NCBI GenBank assembly: GCA_963776465.1
Contig: CAVZMV010000002.1
Coordinates: 558,001 to 622,000 of the forward strand
From: DASRHK01 sp963776465
GTDB lineage: Bacteria > Pseudomonadota > Gammaproteobacteria > Nevskiales > Nevskiaceae
DNA: 64,000 nucleotides
Direction: 5' to 3'
Within the stretch, counting starts at the first letter, position 1, and each line of letters opens with the position of its first letter. The notes below the pieces were generated by a model, which made no database searches, was not told the origin of the DNA, and saw nothing but the letters and a program-made list of their open reading frames with translations. Position numbers and translations under genes: made by a program. Shown in pieces: positions 1 through 9,332 of the stretch.

Positions 1-465
1 GTGTACCTCGTGCCCGCGTTCACCGGCCTGGGCGCGCCGTACTGGGATCCGGAGGCGCGCGGCGCGATCTTCGGGCTCACGCGCGATTCGGGCATCGCCC
101 ACATCGTGCGCGCGGCGCTGGAGAGCGTCTGCTACCAGACGCGCGACCTCTTGACCGCGATGGCGCAGGACGCGGTCGCGCCGACGGAGTTGCGCGTCGA
201 CGGCGGCATGGTGGTAAACGACTGGCTCACGCAGTGCCTCGCCGACATCCTGCAAATCCGCGTGGTGCGTCCGCAGACGGTGGAAACCACCGCGCTCGGC
301 GCCGCCTTCCTCGCCGGCCTTGCCAGCGGCGTCTACGGCTCGCTCGACGAGATCGCCAAGCTCTGGGGCGTCGAGCGCCGGTTCGTGCCGGCGTGGCCAG
401 CCAGCAAGGCCAACAAGTTCTACGACGGCTGGAAGCAGGCGGTGGTGCGGGTGAAGACCAGCTAG
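1..465 (+). CDS. glpK: Glycerol kinase, C-terminal part (5' end outside window)
   Basis: Cytoplasmic FGGY-family kinase that phosphorylates glycerol to glycerol-3-phosphate with ATP. Only the last 154 residues are in the window; the GTG at position 1 is an internal codon. The visible part is the second actin-like lobe: PAFTGLGAPYWDP opens it, followed by the nucleotide-binding stretch LRVDGGMVVNDWL and the conserved TTALGAAFLAG. The C-terminus is complete and ends at a TAG. A 36-base gap separates it from the next operon, and no terminator hairpin is visible there. The family call is very secure; what lies upstream (for example glpF or glpD) cannot be seen. Confidence 0.95.
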   Translation: MYLVPAFTGLGAPYWDPEARGAIFGLTRDSGIAHIVRAALESVCYQTRDLLTAMAQDAVAPTELRVDGGMVVNDWLTQCLADILQIRVVRPQTVETTALGAAFLAGLASGVYGSLDEIAKLWGVERRFVPAWPASKANKFYDGWKQAVVRVKTS

Positions 466-501
466 CGCACAATCAGTCGACTGCACATCAGGGGTGCGGC
501 G

Positions 502-1056
502 ATGGGGGACATCACAGCGCTGTTGGCGGAAGCCCGCGCCGGCAAGGCCGGCGCCGAGGAGGCGCTGTTCAAACGCATCTACGGCGAATTGCACAAGCTC
601 GCGCGTGCGCGACTGCGCGGCTTCGAGCCGATCACGCTGCTCAGCCCCACGGTGCTGGTAAACGAGGCCTATCTGCGCCTGTCCCGTCTTGGCGAGCTGC
701 CGGTGGTGGAGAACCGCCAGATGTTCTTCGGCTATGCCGCCAACATCATGCGCAGCGTGATCGTGGACTGCGTGCGCGAGAAGCGCGCCGCCAAGCGCGG
801 CGCCGGCGAGACCAAGGTGACGCTGCAGACGCAGGACCTCGGCGGCCTGATGCGGGACCCGGACGTCGTCGCGCTGGACGAGGCGATGCACGACCTGAAG
901 AAGATCGACGAGCGCTGCTGCCGCGTCGCGGAGCTGCGCTACTTCGGCGGCCTGTCGGTGGAAGAGACGGCGCAGGTCATGGACCTGTCACCCGCAACGA
1001 TCAAGCGCGACTGGGAAAGGGCGCGCGCGTTCCTGTACGACGCGCTAAGGAACTAG
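502..1056 (+). CDS. ECF-type RNA polymerase sigma factor (Sig-70_X6-like)
   Basis: Sigma-70-family factor of 184 residues with only regions 2 and 4. Region 2 is at about residues 20-95 (LLSPTVLVNEAYLRL, then FFGYAANIMRSVIVD). Region 4, with its helix-turn-helix, is at about 125-180 (LRYFGGLSVEETAQVM followed by SPATIKRDWERA). This matches the ECF subgroup often annotated as Sig-70_X6 and found in Xanthomonadales and planctomycetes. The ATG follows a purine-rich AGGGG. The gene ends three bases before the start of a transmembrane Ser/Thr kinase, so the two are one transcription unit. No anti-sigma factor is nearby. Inference: the kinase controls this sigma factor by phosphorylation, as reported for EcfP/PknT in Vibrio. 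Confidence 0.9.
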   Translation: MGDITALLAEARAGKAGAEEALFKRIYGELHKLARARLRGFEPITLLSPTVLVNEAYLRLSRLGELPVVENRQMFFGYAANIMRSVIVDCVREKRAAKRGAGETKVTLQTQDLGGLMRDPDVVALDEAMHDLKKIDERCCRVAELRYFGGLSVEETAQVMDLSPATIKRDWERARAFLYDALRN

Positions 1057-1059
1057 GCG

Positions 1060-4000
1060 ATGGCCGAGCGCACGCTGCTCTGGCGCGAGGCTTTTGAGAT
1101 CTTCGAGCGCCTGCAGGCGCTGGACGATGGCACGCGCGCATGGGAGCTCGAGCAGCTGGCGCATTCGCGCCCGGAGCTGCATGCGTACGTAGCCAGGCTG
1201 GCGAAGGCCGGCGGCGAAGCTGAAGCAGCCCAGTTCCTCGGCGGCGTTGCGGCGGATGCTGCCGGCTTCGAACGCTCGAGCCTGACCACGCGCGAACCCG
1301 ACGCAACGATTGGCCCATATCGCCTAGTGCGCGCGCTCGGCAGTGGCGGCATGGGCGAGGTCTGGCTGGCGCGCCGCGCCGATGGCCTGTTCGAGACGCC
1401 GGTGGCCCTCAAGCTCATGCACGCGCACCTGACGCATCCGTCGCTGCGCGATCGCTTCGTGCGCGAGGGCCGGATCCTCGGCCAGCTCACGCATCCCAAC
1501 GTCGCCAGGCTCCTGGATGCGGGCGTGGCGCCCGCCGACGCACTCTACCTGGCCATCGAATACGTCGACGGCCTGCATCTGGACCGTTGGTGCGACGAGC
1601 AACGCGCGGACATCGACGCGCGACTGCGCCTGTTCCTGCGGGTCTGCGACGCCGTCGCCCATTCGCACGCGCATCTCGTGGTGCACCGCGACCTCAAGCC
1701 TTCCAACATCCTGGTCACGCCCGAAGGCGAGGTGAAACTGCTGGATTTCGGGATCGCCAAGCTGGTGGAGAGCTCGGGCCTCGGCGACCAGACCGAGCTC
1801 ACGCGGCTCGGCGGCCGCGCGCTCACGCCGGAGTACTCCGCGCCCGAGCAGATTCTCGGCCAGCCGGTGACCGTGGCCACCGACGTCTATTCGCTGGGCG
1901 TGCTGTTGTACCGGCTGCTCACCGGTCGCTCGCCGTACGGCGACGAGGCGCAGCCGGTCGCGCGCATAGAGCAGGCTGTGCTGGACCTGGAGCCGGCGTT
2001 GCCCAGTACGCGTGTCGACGACGGATCTTCGCGAACGGCCGATCTTGCCGATCGCCGCAACACGAAGCCACCTCGACTGCGCCGCCGGCTGCGTGGCGAC
2101 CTCGATCACATCGTGGCGCAGGCGCTGCGCAAATCAACGGCAGAGCGTTACGCGACGGTCCCTGCTCTCGCCGACGACGTGCGCCGTCACCTGGAGCTGG
2201 AACCGGTGCGCGCGCGCGGAACCTCGGCGAGGCAGCAAGTCGCCAAGTTCGTGAGGCGACATCGGCTGCGCATCGTCGCCGCTGCTGCCGGCACCGGACT
2301 GCTCGTTGCGCTAGCGACGGGCGTCGTCTGGAAGCAGCGTGCGGCGGAGGCGGAGCAGACCTCGCGCCTCGAGCGTCTGGTCCGGCAGGGTCGTCAGGAG
2401 CTGGCCGATCAGCACCCGGCGCGCGCGGCGGTCTACCTCAGCGAGGCGTACAGCCAGGGTTACGACACGACCGGCTTGCGCTGGTGGCTCGCGCGCGCCA
2501 TGCAACCGGCAGACGCACTCGACGCGCGGCCGATCGTTCACGACAAGCCGTTTTCCGGCGGCGTGTTCGACGCTGACGGCGCCAGGCTGCTGACGATGAC
2601 CGACGGCCGCGGAGAAATCTGGGACGTCGCCAGCCGCAAGCTCCTGGTCACGTTGCAGGACGTTCCCGGCGACGTCTATCCGGCGCCGCGCTTCTCTCCC
2701 GATGGACGGCGCATCGCGATGACCTTCACGAAGGGCGCGCCGCTCGATCACACATCGGGGACCAGCGTATGGGACGCGCATGATGGACGCCTGCTCCACA
2801 GCGTTCGCGGCTTCATCTGGCCGGACGTCAACCAGGTCTTCGCGCCGGACAGCCGACGCTTGCTGACGACGACGCAGCCCGCGGAAGGCTCCGGCGAGGT
2901 TTTCATGGACCACGTGTGGGACGTGGAATCGGGCAAGGCGCTGCGCCAGCTGACCACGCCCGGCGGCACCAGCACGCCGGGGTTCAGCCCGGACGGATCG
3001 CTCATCGTCACCGGCGGTGAAGGCCCCGGCGACGTGACGGTCTGGAGCGCGGCGGACTACAAGCCGCGTCTCACCATCCATCCCAATCCGGGAACGCCCA
3101 CCTCGGCCTACTTCGGCGCCGACGGCCGGCTGGTCTTCACCATGGGCGAGAACGGCGTCTTCAAGGTGTGGGACAGCCAGACCGGCTCTCCGGTAGACGC
3201 GCTGGGCAGTCACGCGATGTATGCGCCCGCCATCTCGCGCTCGGCCGACGGCAGCCGCTGGCTGACGATGGGCGGCGACGGCTTCAAGGTGTGGGATGCG
3301 CGCGCCGGCCGACAGATTCTTGCGAGCGATGCACCCAGCGGCTATCGCTTCGATGGACGGCTTTCGCCGGATGGCACGCAGCTGCTCACGGTGAGCGGGC
3401 GCTTCGGCCCGGCCCTTTGGGATCTGGGCCAGCGCGAGCTCGCCCACTCGCTCGACGCGCACGCCGGCGCCGTGGGCCGCGCCATCTTCACGCCCGATGG
3501 CAAGCAGATCGTCACGCTCGGACAGGACGGCCGCGCCAATTTCTGGTCGGTGGCCCGCCTGCGCCGACCGGTGTCATTGCTGCAGCACGACGATGCGTTG
3601 ATTCCGCTGGAGGCGCCGGAGGTCGTGTTCGCGGCATTCGACGCGTCGGGAAACCGCGTGCTCACTGGCGCGCGCGATCAGCGCGTGCGCTGGTGGAGCG
3701 CCGACACGGGCGAGCGGCTGAAGGATCTGGAAGGACACAAGGCGTCGGTGATGCACGGCAGCCCCGCACCCGACGGACACGACGCTGCGACAATCGACGC
3801 GGACGGCCTGGTGATCATCTGGAGCCTGGACGACGGCCGCGAACGGCGTCGATGGCAGGCGACCGACGCGCCCGAGACGGCACCGATGGCGCCCACGTTC
3901 TCGCTCGCGTATTCCGCCGACGGCACGCGGCTGCTGACGACCGCGGCTGGACGGGCGCGGGTCTGGGACGTTACTACCGGCCAGCGCCTGCACGAGTTCG

Positions 4001-4737
4001 GAGAATCTGCATCGCCTGTGTCCGGTGCGGCCTGGCTCGGTGACATCGTGCTGACGTGGGGGAAATCCGGCGCAGCGCGCCTGCATCGGGCCGGCAGCGG
4101 CGAGCTCGTGGGGACGCTGGACCGCACGGCCAGTGGCATAGAGGCGGTCGCGGTGCACGCCGGAACGCAAAGCGTTGCGATCGCGGGCGAAGGGGGCGAG
4201 GTCGCTGTCTGGCGTGTGCGGGCTGCCGGCACGGACCAGAACTCAGTCGTCGAGCAGGGGGCAACTCGCCTCGGCCCGATCACCGCACTGGCGTTCGATG
4301 TCGACGCCCACAGGCTGGCACTGGGCGACACCACCGGCTTGATCGTGGTGCGCGATCTGTCGAGCGATGTCTCGCTGGAGCTGCCGGGGCATGCCGAGTC
4401 GATCCGGCAGCTGCAATTCAGCAGCGACGGACGGCTGCTGATCTCCGCCAGCGACGATCGTGCGGCGCGCGTGTGGGACGCCGCCACCGGCACCTCGCTC
4501 GGAATATTGGGAGGTCACACCGACGCCGTGCGCGGCGCGGTGCTCAACACGAATGGTGACCGCGCCCTGACGTTTGGCCGGCTGGAGCGCCACGCGAAAC
4601 TCTGGGATGCGCGGCTGGAGCATCGCCCGGCGGAACAGGTCGCGCAGATCGTCGCCTGCAAGATCCCCTGGAAGCTCGAAGGCAACGAGCTCGTCGCTGC
4701 GACTCCGGCGCCGGAGCGCTGCGCAATCGCGGAATAA
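1060..4737 (+). CDS. Transmembrane Ser/Thr protein kinase with WD40 ectodomain
   Basis: Eukaryotic-type protein kinase of 1225 residues. The kinase domain spans about residues 85-380: glycine loop GSGGMGEV (94-101), ATP-binding VALK (K118), catalytic HRDLKPSN (H209-N216) and DFG (229-231). All catalytic residues are present, so it should be active. A single hydrophobic segment at about 403-424 puts the remaining ~800 residues in the periplasm. That part holds about 16 WD40-like units (repeating FSPDGRRL ... VWDxxTG), enough for two seven- or eight-bladed propellers. The gene lies three bases after the ECF sigma gene. Likely role: the propellers sense an envelope signal and the kinase passes it to the sigma factor. 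The ligand is unknown. The kinase call is certain; the regulatory partner is inferred. Confidence 0.92.
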   Translation: MAERTLLWREAFEIFERLQALDDGTRAWELEQLAHSRPELHAYVARLAKAGGEAEAAQFLGGVAADAAGFERSSLTTREPDATIGPYRLVRALGSGGMGEVWLARRADGLFETPVALKLMHAHLTHPSLRDRFVREGRILGQLTHPNVARLLDAGVAPADALYLAIEYVDGLHLDRWCDEQRADIDARLRLFLRVCDAVAHSHAHLVVHRDLKPSNILVTPEGEVKLLDFGIAKLVESSGLGDQTELTRLGGRALTPEYSAPEQILGQPVTVATDVYSLGVLLYRLLTGRSPYGDEAQPVARIEQAVLDLEPALPSTRVDDGSSRTADLADRRNTKPPRLRRRLRGDLDHIVAQALRKSTAERYATVPALADDVRRHLELEPVRARGTSARQQVAKFVRRHRLRIVAAAAGTGLLVALATGVVWKQRAAEAEQTSRLERLVRQGRQELADQHPARAAVYLSEAYSQGYDTTGLRWWLARAMQPADALDARPIVHDKPFSGGVFDADGARLLTMTDGRGEIWDVASRKLLVTLQDVPGDVYPAPRFSPDGRRIAMTFTKGAPLDHTSGTSVWDAHDGRLLHSVRGFIWPDVNQVFAPDSRRLLTTTQPAEGSGEVFMDHVWDVESGKALRQLTTPGGTSTPGFSPDGSLIVTGGEGPGDVTVWSAADYKPRLTIHPNPGTPTSAYFGADGRLVFTMGENGVFKVWDSQTGSPVDALGSHAMYAPAISRSADGSRWLTMGGDGFKVWDARAGRQILASDAPSGYRFDGRLSPDGTQLLTVSGRFGPALWDLGQRELAHSLDAHAGAVGRAIFTPDGKQIVTLGQDGRANFWSVARLRRPVSLLQHDDALIPLEAPEVVFAAFDASGNRVLTGARDQRVRWWSADTGERLKDLEGHKASVMHGSPAPDGHDAATIDADGLVIIWSLDDGRERRRWQATDAPETAPMAPTFSLAYSADGTRLLTTAAGRARVWDVTTGQRLHEFGESASPVSGAAWLGDIVLTWGKSGAARLHRAGSGELVGTLDRTASGIEAVAVHAGTQSVAIAGEGGEVAVWRVRAAGTDQNSVVEQGATRLGPITALAFDVDAHRLALGDTTGLIVVRDLSSDVSLELPGHAESIRQLQFSSDGRLLISASDDRAARVWDAATGTSLGILGGHTDAVRGAVLNTNGDRALTFGRLERHAKLWDARLEHRPAEQVAQIVACKIPWKLEGNELVAATPAPERCAIAE

Positions 4738-4739
4738 AA

Positions 4740-4763
4740 AACCCCGGAGTCGCCTCCGGGGTT
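4740..4763 (-). terminator. Intrinsic terminator for the collagen-like gene
   Basis: Perfect 10-bp stem (AACCCCGGAG / CTCCGGGGTT) with a TCGC loop. The run of A directly before it on the plus strand reads as a U-tract on the minus strand, so it should stop transcription of the minus-strand surface-protein gene ending at 4830. On the plus strand no T-run follows the stem, so termination of the kinase transcript there would be weaker. Confidence 0.75.
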
Positions 4764-4829
4764 GGTGGGCCGTATTTGCGCCGAGTGCCCGAATGCCGGC
4801 CCAAACATCCGGGCTAGGCTCTGGGCCTG

Positions 4830-7595
4830 CTAGCGCGCGTGGCGCGTCTTCAGCAGGGCGCGTTGGTTCCTCATCGCGCGCATCAGCTCGTCCTGCGTGG
4901 CCTTCACCGCTCGCAGCTCGGCATCGCGCGTTGCCATCGCCGCCTTGATCTTCTCGATTTCGGCATTCTTCTCCAGCAGCAACTGATAGAGGCCCTGGAT
5001 CGCGGCGAGCGCCACGCCGTCGGCGTCGATCGTGGTGATCGACACGTCGTCTTCGCCAACGCCGAACGCGGCGCTGAAGTCCTGTGCCATCGGCCCTATG
5101 TGGCGAACCGCCTTGTCCTGCGCCTTGTAGTTCCAGGTCGTGATCGACATGTGCGCGACTTTCTCCAGCACGTCGCGCCCATCGACCTCGGCGAAGTTGG
5201 CCTTCTTGTTGCGATCGCTCACCGACGACCAGGCACCAGAGCCGGGATTCAGCCGCACGCCGGTCGACAGATCTGGCGCCGAGAAGAAGAAGCTGCCGCC
5301 GGAGGCGCGAACGAGGAAGCGGTCGGGAGAGTTGCCAGCGAAGTCGGCGTTCGTGGAGTCCGCCCACATGAACGTGCCGTCGGCACCGTTCCCCAGCTTG
5401 GCGTAGCGGCCGGCAGCTAGGCTGTAGTCCCCTAGCGCCTGGTTGCCCTCGCCGCCTGGCACCGTCGCAGCCACACCACCGGCATTGTTTGAGTCTCCGC
5501 CGCCGACCGTCGAGAATCGGCCGGTTGCCACATTGACCCAGCCACCGCCAATGACGCTCCTCTGCTCGCTGGCGACGTTGCCTTCACCGCCGCCGATGGT
5601 GGCGTAGAAACCGTCGGTCGCATTGTGGCTGCCTCCTGCAATGAGGTCGCCTGTACCCGCCGCCTTGTTTGCGTACCCGCCGCCGATACTGGCGTACTTG
5701 CCGCTTGCTTCGTTGTCCTTGCCGCCGGCGACGGCGGCGAACTCATGCCCGGTGATATTGATCAGTCCGGCCGTGTTGTTCTCGCCGCCGCCGACGGTCC
5801 CATGTGCAGAGTACACGCGGTTGAGTTCGCCGCCACCAATCGTTGCCGCGCGTTCGCCGTCAAGCGCGAGGTTCCCGATGCCGCCGGCGATCGCCGAGTA
5901 TTCACCTCGCGCGATGTTGTTCTCGCCGCCACCGATCGAGGCGCCCTGGCGGCCCGTGAGATTGTCCTTGCCGCCGGCGATCGTGGCGTAGGACTCTTCC
6001 GTCACGTTGTGGCGACCGCCGCTCACCGTGGCGTAGTCGGCTTCAACGCGGTTGTCCTTTCCGCCTCCGATGGTCGCCCAGTTACCTGCGAGAGTCTGCG
6101 GCTCAGAAGGACTGCCGCCGCCGCCAATCAGCGAGCCGATGCTCGCCGGGTCCATGGTATTACCGAAATAGCCGCCGATGAGGCTCGGCCCCGCATCGTG
6201 CGGAACAATTCGAAGCGCGCGGCGACTGTTGACGCGCAGATCCAGCGCGGTGTCATCGGTCGTGCCGAGGAAATCGCTGGCGACTGTTCCAGCATTCCCG
6301 GTGCGATGCCATTCGTTGGCGACACTCGCCGCCGGTCCCTGAGGACCGATCGGTCCTTGCGGGCCAGTTGCACCGGCCGGACCCGTCGCGCCCGTCGTAC
6401 CAGTCGCACCCGCATCACCCTTGTCGCCTTTGTCTCCCTTGGGTCCCTGCGGTCCAGTCGCACCGGTGGCTCCCGTGGAACCTGTGGCTCCGGTCGCGCC
6501 GGTAGCACCAGCCACGCCCTGCGGACCTTGTGCACCCGTGTCGCCTTTGGGTCCGGCCGGGCCCGTTGCGCCAGCAATGCCCTGCGGGCCTTGTGCACCC
6601 GTATCGCCTTTGGGTCCGGCCGGGCCGACTGCGCCCGTTGCTCCGGTTGCTCCGGCGGCACCCGTGTCTCCCTTCGCACCTTGGGGACCAGCGGGCCCTG
6701 TCGCGCCGGTTGCACCCGTTGCACCAGCAGGACCAGCAGCGCCGGTCGCGCCCGCGGCTCCCGTGTTGCCGACCTTCGCAACGATCACCCAGTTGGGCGA
6801 GGCCGGCGCAGCACTCGCAGCGCAGGTCGCGACATTGCACATCCAGGTCGAGCCACCGGACGTCGTCAGATCTCCTTTGGGGTAGCTCTGCGTTGCGACG
6901 AAGGCACCGCGGAATGTGTTCACGAACACGCCGTCGGCGCCCTTGGGTCCCGTTGCGCCGGTCGCACCCGTTGCGCCAGTGGCTCCAGTAGCTCCAGCCG
7001 CGCCCGTATCACCCTTGGGACCGGTGGCGCCCGCGACACCCTGTGGACCCATCGGGCCGATTGGCCCTACCGGACCGGTTGGACCAGTGGCGCCGGTCGC
7101 ACCAGCGGGACCCGTGGCGCCGGTGGCACCCTTGGCACCAGTGGGTCCGATCGGACCCGCAGGACCGACGGGGCCCTGCGGTCCGGGTGTGGGCGTCACC
7201 AGCGACAGCGAGTAGCTCGCAGTGCGCCCGGTTTGCAGCAGCCCGATCGAGTGCGGCGGCAGCAGCAGCGCATTCAGGATGTTCAGGCGCGAGACGAACA
7301 CCTGGTATTCGCCGTCAGCCAGCCCGGCGGGTAGCGTCGCCTCCAGATGATGGTCGGTCGGGCTGCCGCGCAGCACCAGCGGCGTGCCGTTCAATTCGAC
7401 GTACGGCCGTTCGCTCGCGAGCAGGCCGTTGATGAACTCTGCGCCGTCGATGTAAAGCACGCGGCCCGCCCGATCCGCATAGACCGCGTTGATGTGCGTC
7501 TCGGCGATTGCCGGCGTCGTGAACCCCAGACCCGCCAGCACCCCTGCGGCGGACAAGCAGGCCTTCAAGGCCCCGAAGAGCGATCGATGCGACAT
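4830..7595 (-). CDS. Collagen-like and beta-roll surface protein with S74 self-cleaving tail
   Basis: Secreted or surface fibrous protein of 921 residues. I chose the ATG at 7595 because it is preceded by GGGGAAAG and opens a signal peptide ending in TPAIA; the in-frame start 39 bases upstream adds an atypical extension. Order of parts: signal peptide (1-31); N-terminal globular domain (~32-140); Gly-X-Y collagen block; a ~55-residue insert with paired Cys and Trp residues; a second Gly-X-Y block; then a head of about 16 repeats of the form ATIGGGxxN, typical of trimeric left-handed beta-rolls (Hep_Hag/YadA head). The C-terminus has the S74 intramolecular chaperone motif SDRNKK (candidate nucleophile S793) and a coiled coil. 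Inference: it folds as a trimer and the chaperone tail cleaves itself off. No autotransporter beta-barrel anchor is present. Confidence 0.88.
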   Translation of the reverse strand: MSHRSLFGALKACLSAAGVLAGLGFTTPAIAETHINAVYADRAGRVLYIDGAEFINGLLASERPYVELNGTPLVLRGSPTDHHLEATLPAGLADGEYQVFVSRLNILNALLLPPHSIGLLQTGRTASYSLSLVTPTPGPQGPVGPAGPIGPTGAKGATGATGPAGATGATGPTGPVGPIGPMGPQGVAGATGPKGDTGAAGATGATGATGATGATGPKGADGVFVNTFRGAFVATQSYPKGDLTTSGGSTWMCNVATCAASAAPASPNWVIVAKVGNTGAAGATGAAGPAGATGATGATGPAGPQGAKGDTGAAGATGATGAVGPAGPKGDTGAQGPQGIAGATGPAGPKGDTGAQGPQGVAGATGATGATGSTGATGATGPQGPKGDKGDKGDAGATGTTGATGPAGATGPQGPIGPQGPAASVANEWHRTGNAGTVASDFLGTTDDTALDLRVNSRRALRIVPHDAGPSLIGGYFGNTMDPASIGSLIGGGGSPSEPQTLAGNWATIGGGKDNRVEADYATVSGGRHNVTEESYATIAGGKDNLTGRQGASIGGGENNIARGEYSAIAGGIGNLALDGERAATIGGGELNRVYSAHGTVGGGENNTAGLINITGHEFAAVAGGKDNEASGKYASIGGGYANKAAGTGDLIAGGSHNATDGFYATIGGGEGNVASEQRSVIGGGWVNVATGRFSTVGGGDSNNAGGVAATVPGGEGNQALGDYSLAAGRYAKLGNGADGTFMWADSTNADFAGNSPDRFLVRASGGSFFFSAPDLSTGVRLNPGSGAWSSVSDRNKKANFAEVDGRDVLEKVAHMSITTWNYKAQDKAVRHIGPMAQDFSAAFGVGEDDVSITTIDADGVALAAIQGLYQLLLEKNAEIEKIKAAMATRDAELRAVKATQDELMRAMRNQRALLKTRHAR

Positions 7596-7720
7596 TTTCT
7601 TTCCCCAAGTAAACGGTTGACGAGTGATCCCCATCGGAGAGAACCGCCGCGCGGTTTTCTGCCGATTACCAAGACAAACGAAATCCGCGGCCGAAGCGGC
7701 TCATCGCGCGATCACCGGGC

Positions 7721-7752
7721 AAAAAAAACCCCGGATCGCTCCGGGGTTTTTT
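7721..7752. terminator. Bidirectional intrinsic terminator
   Basis: An A-run, CCCCGGA, a TCGC loop, TCCGGGG and a T-run form a symmetrical hairpin flanked by A and T tracts on both sides, so it can act in both directions. It lies 16 bases past the stop of the minus-strand DUF4394 lipoprotein gene and separates it from the collagen-like gene. The core CCCCGGA stem is the same as in the hairpin at 4740-4763. Confidence 0.85.
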
Positions 7753-7768
7753 AGGCAACGCTGAACGT

Positions 7769-9223
7769 TTAGGGGAATGCGCCTTCGTCCACCGCACCCG
7801 CGCAGGCGGAGAACATCTGCAGCTGCGTCAGCGCACCGACGACGCCGTCGCTGGGGAAGATCTCCACGGTGTCGAACGGCAGCGTGGTCAGCAGGCCCGC
7901 GAAGAACTTGTCGGAGTTCACGACGTTGCCGGCGATGTCCAGGATGATCGTATCGCCGCCGAGCGTCGTGGTTTCCTGCTCCTCGCCTTCGAGAAAGGTG
8001 GTGATGGTGAGGTCCGGCGCGACCGTGGCCTCGAGCAGGTCCACGCCCGGGAAGGAGAACGTGCCGCCGGCAACGCGGCCCGCCGGATAGATCACGCCGG
8101 GCGGCGCGTGCACCTGGACCGCGATTCCGCCGAGCAGCACGGCAACCGAATAATCGAAGCGCGCGAAATTCTCGAGGTCGGTGTCGACCAGGTGATTGGC
8201 GTTCTGCACCGTGCAGCCCAGGCACTGCGGGTTGGGCAAGCCCACTTCGACGGTGGTGCCGAGGCCATTGATCGGTGTCGTGCACAGCTCGTCACCGCCC
8301 ACGCCTGTCGGCGGTGGTGGCGGGTTGTTGGTGCTGCCGCCACCGGCGGTGCCGGGCACCACCGACAGCGCCTGGATGCGCCGGTCGACGCCGACCTCCC
8401 CCAGGTCCGTGAGCAGCCCGGTGCTGAGATTGACGCGGAAGAGATGTGTTTCGGTGCCATCCGAATCGGTGAGATAGCCCGACGGGCTGACGCCGACGGT
8501 CTCGATGTCGAACGGCGGCGCGCCGGCGCCGCCTACGGAACGCGACAGCTCGGCGACGGTGAAGACCTGGCCGGAGTCCTGGCTGGTCGGCGTGCCATTG
8601 ACGCTGCCGATGGTGACCAGGCTGTCGATGGTGCTGTCGATGCCGTAAGCGGTCGTGGTCTGCGCGCCGGCGCCACCGGGGAAGGAGACCGCGTCGATGG
8701 TCGGCGTCTCCGATGCGTGCGGATCGCCGCTGGCGTACGACAGGTGGCTGTCCTGGCCGGCGAGCGTGCCGTCCGGGAAGAAGTCGAAGCTCTCGTCCTG
8801 GGCGGTGAGCACGCGCAGACGGTCGCGGGTCGGGTCGAAGTTGATCGTGCGGATCTGCGAGCCGCCGACGTCGAGCTGCGCAACCTCGGTGGCCGCGCCG
8901 GTGCTGGTGTTCACCGTGTACAGGCGGTTGTCGCTGAACAGTACGTAGAGCGCGCCGGTGGACGGGCGGAAGTCCATGCCGATGACGAAGGGCGAGCCGT
9001 CGTCGACGTGACCGTTGATGATGCGCTCCGCCTGGATGACCCCGGGACTGTTGACCGAGAACTGCAGCAGGCTCAGGTCCTCGATGGCGACGATGCTGGC
9101 CGGTCCGGGCACGTTGCCGCCGTTGTTGCCGTTGTTCGCCGGCGGCGCGGTCTCGTCGTCGTCGTCGCATGCAACCAGCACCAGCGGCAGGCACAGGAGC
9201 AGCGCTTTGAAGGCACGGGTCAT
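7769..9223 (-). CDS. DUF4394-domain lipoprotein
   Basis: Predicted lipoprotein of 484 residues. I chose the ATG at 9223 because it follows GAGGAA and starts a lipoprotein signal peptide with lipobox LVAC (C19); the longer frame to 9316 reads into the mdh promoter. Four Asp residues follow the lipidated Cys. An Asp at +2 retains lipoproteins in the inner membrane in E. coli. Residues ~35-295 match DUF4394, a WD-like repeat domain (GALYVLFSDNRLYTVN, RIQALSVVP). A Pro-rich linker leads to a ~165-residue C-terminal region with a Cys pair (PQCLGC), which I do not recognise. Function unknown. The gene is followed by a strong terminator and transcribed alone, away from mdh. Confidence 0.8.
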   Translation of the reverse strand: MTRAFKALLLCLPLVLVACDDDDETAPPANNGNNGGNVPGPASIVAIEDLSLLQFSVNSPGVIQAERIINGHVDDGSPFVIGMDFRPSTGALYVLFSDNRLYTVNTSTGAATEVAQLDVGGSQIRTINFDPTRDRLRVLTAQDESFDFFPDGTLAGQDSHLSYASGDPHASETPTIDAVSFPGGAGAQTTTAYGIDSTIDSLVTIGSVNGTPTSQDSGQVFTVAELSRSVGGAGAPPFDIETVGVSPSGYLTDSDGTETHLFRVNLSTGLLTDLGEVGVDRRIQALSVVPGTAGGGSTNNPPPPPTGVGGDELCTTPINGLGTTVEVGLPNPQCLGCTVQNANHLVDTDLENFARFDYSVAVLLGGIAVQVHAPPGVIYPAGRVAGGTFSFPGVDLLEATVAPDLTITTFLEGEEQETTTLGGDTIILDIAGNVVNSDKFFAGLLTTLPFDTVEIFPSDGVVGALTQLQMFSACAGAVDEGAFP

Positions 9224-9291
9224 GGCGGTTCCTCGGGGTAGATGCCTGCGATAGTGCCCGGCCAGGCGGGTGTGTTCAACTGCACGGCCGC

Positions 9292-9297
9292 TATAAT
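9292..9297 (+). promoter_or_regulatory. Likely -10 element for mdh
   Basis: A perfect TATAAT stands 36 bases before the mdh start codon, in the short gap between mdh and the divergent lipoprotein gene. I see no good -35 at the usual distance, so the call rests on the -10 alone. Confidence 0.5.
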
Positions 9298-9332
9298 CCG
9301 CGCCTCGAATTGCCACCCCACGGAGTCACGCA

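Noticed and set aside
5400..6130. Second repeat array
   Set aside because: Explained by the degenerate ATIGGGxxN protein repeats of the beta-roll head.
6350..7190. DNA tandem repeat or CRISPR-like array
   Set aside because: The periodicity is the 9-base Gly-X-Y codon pattern of a coding region, with varied codons and no spacers.
7596..7634. Upstream start for the collagen-like protein
   Set aside because: Adds 13 residues before the signal peptide and ignores the good ribosome-binding site in front of 7595.
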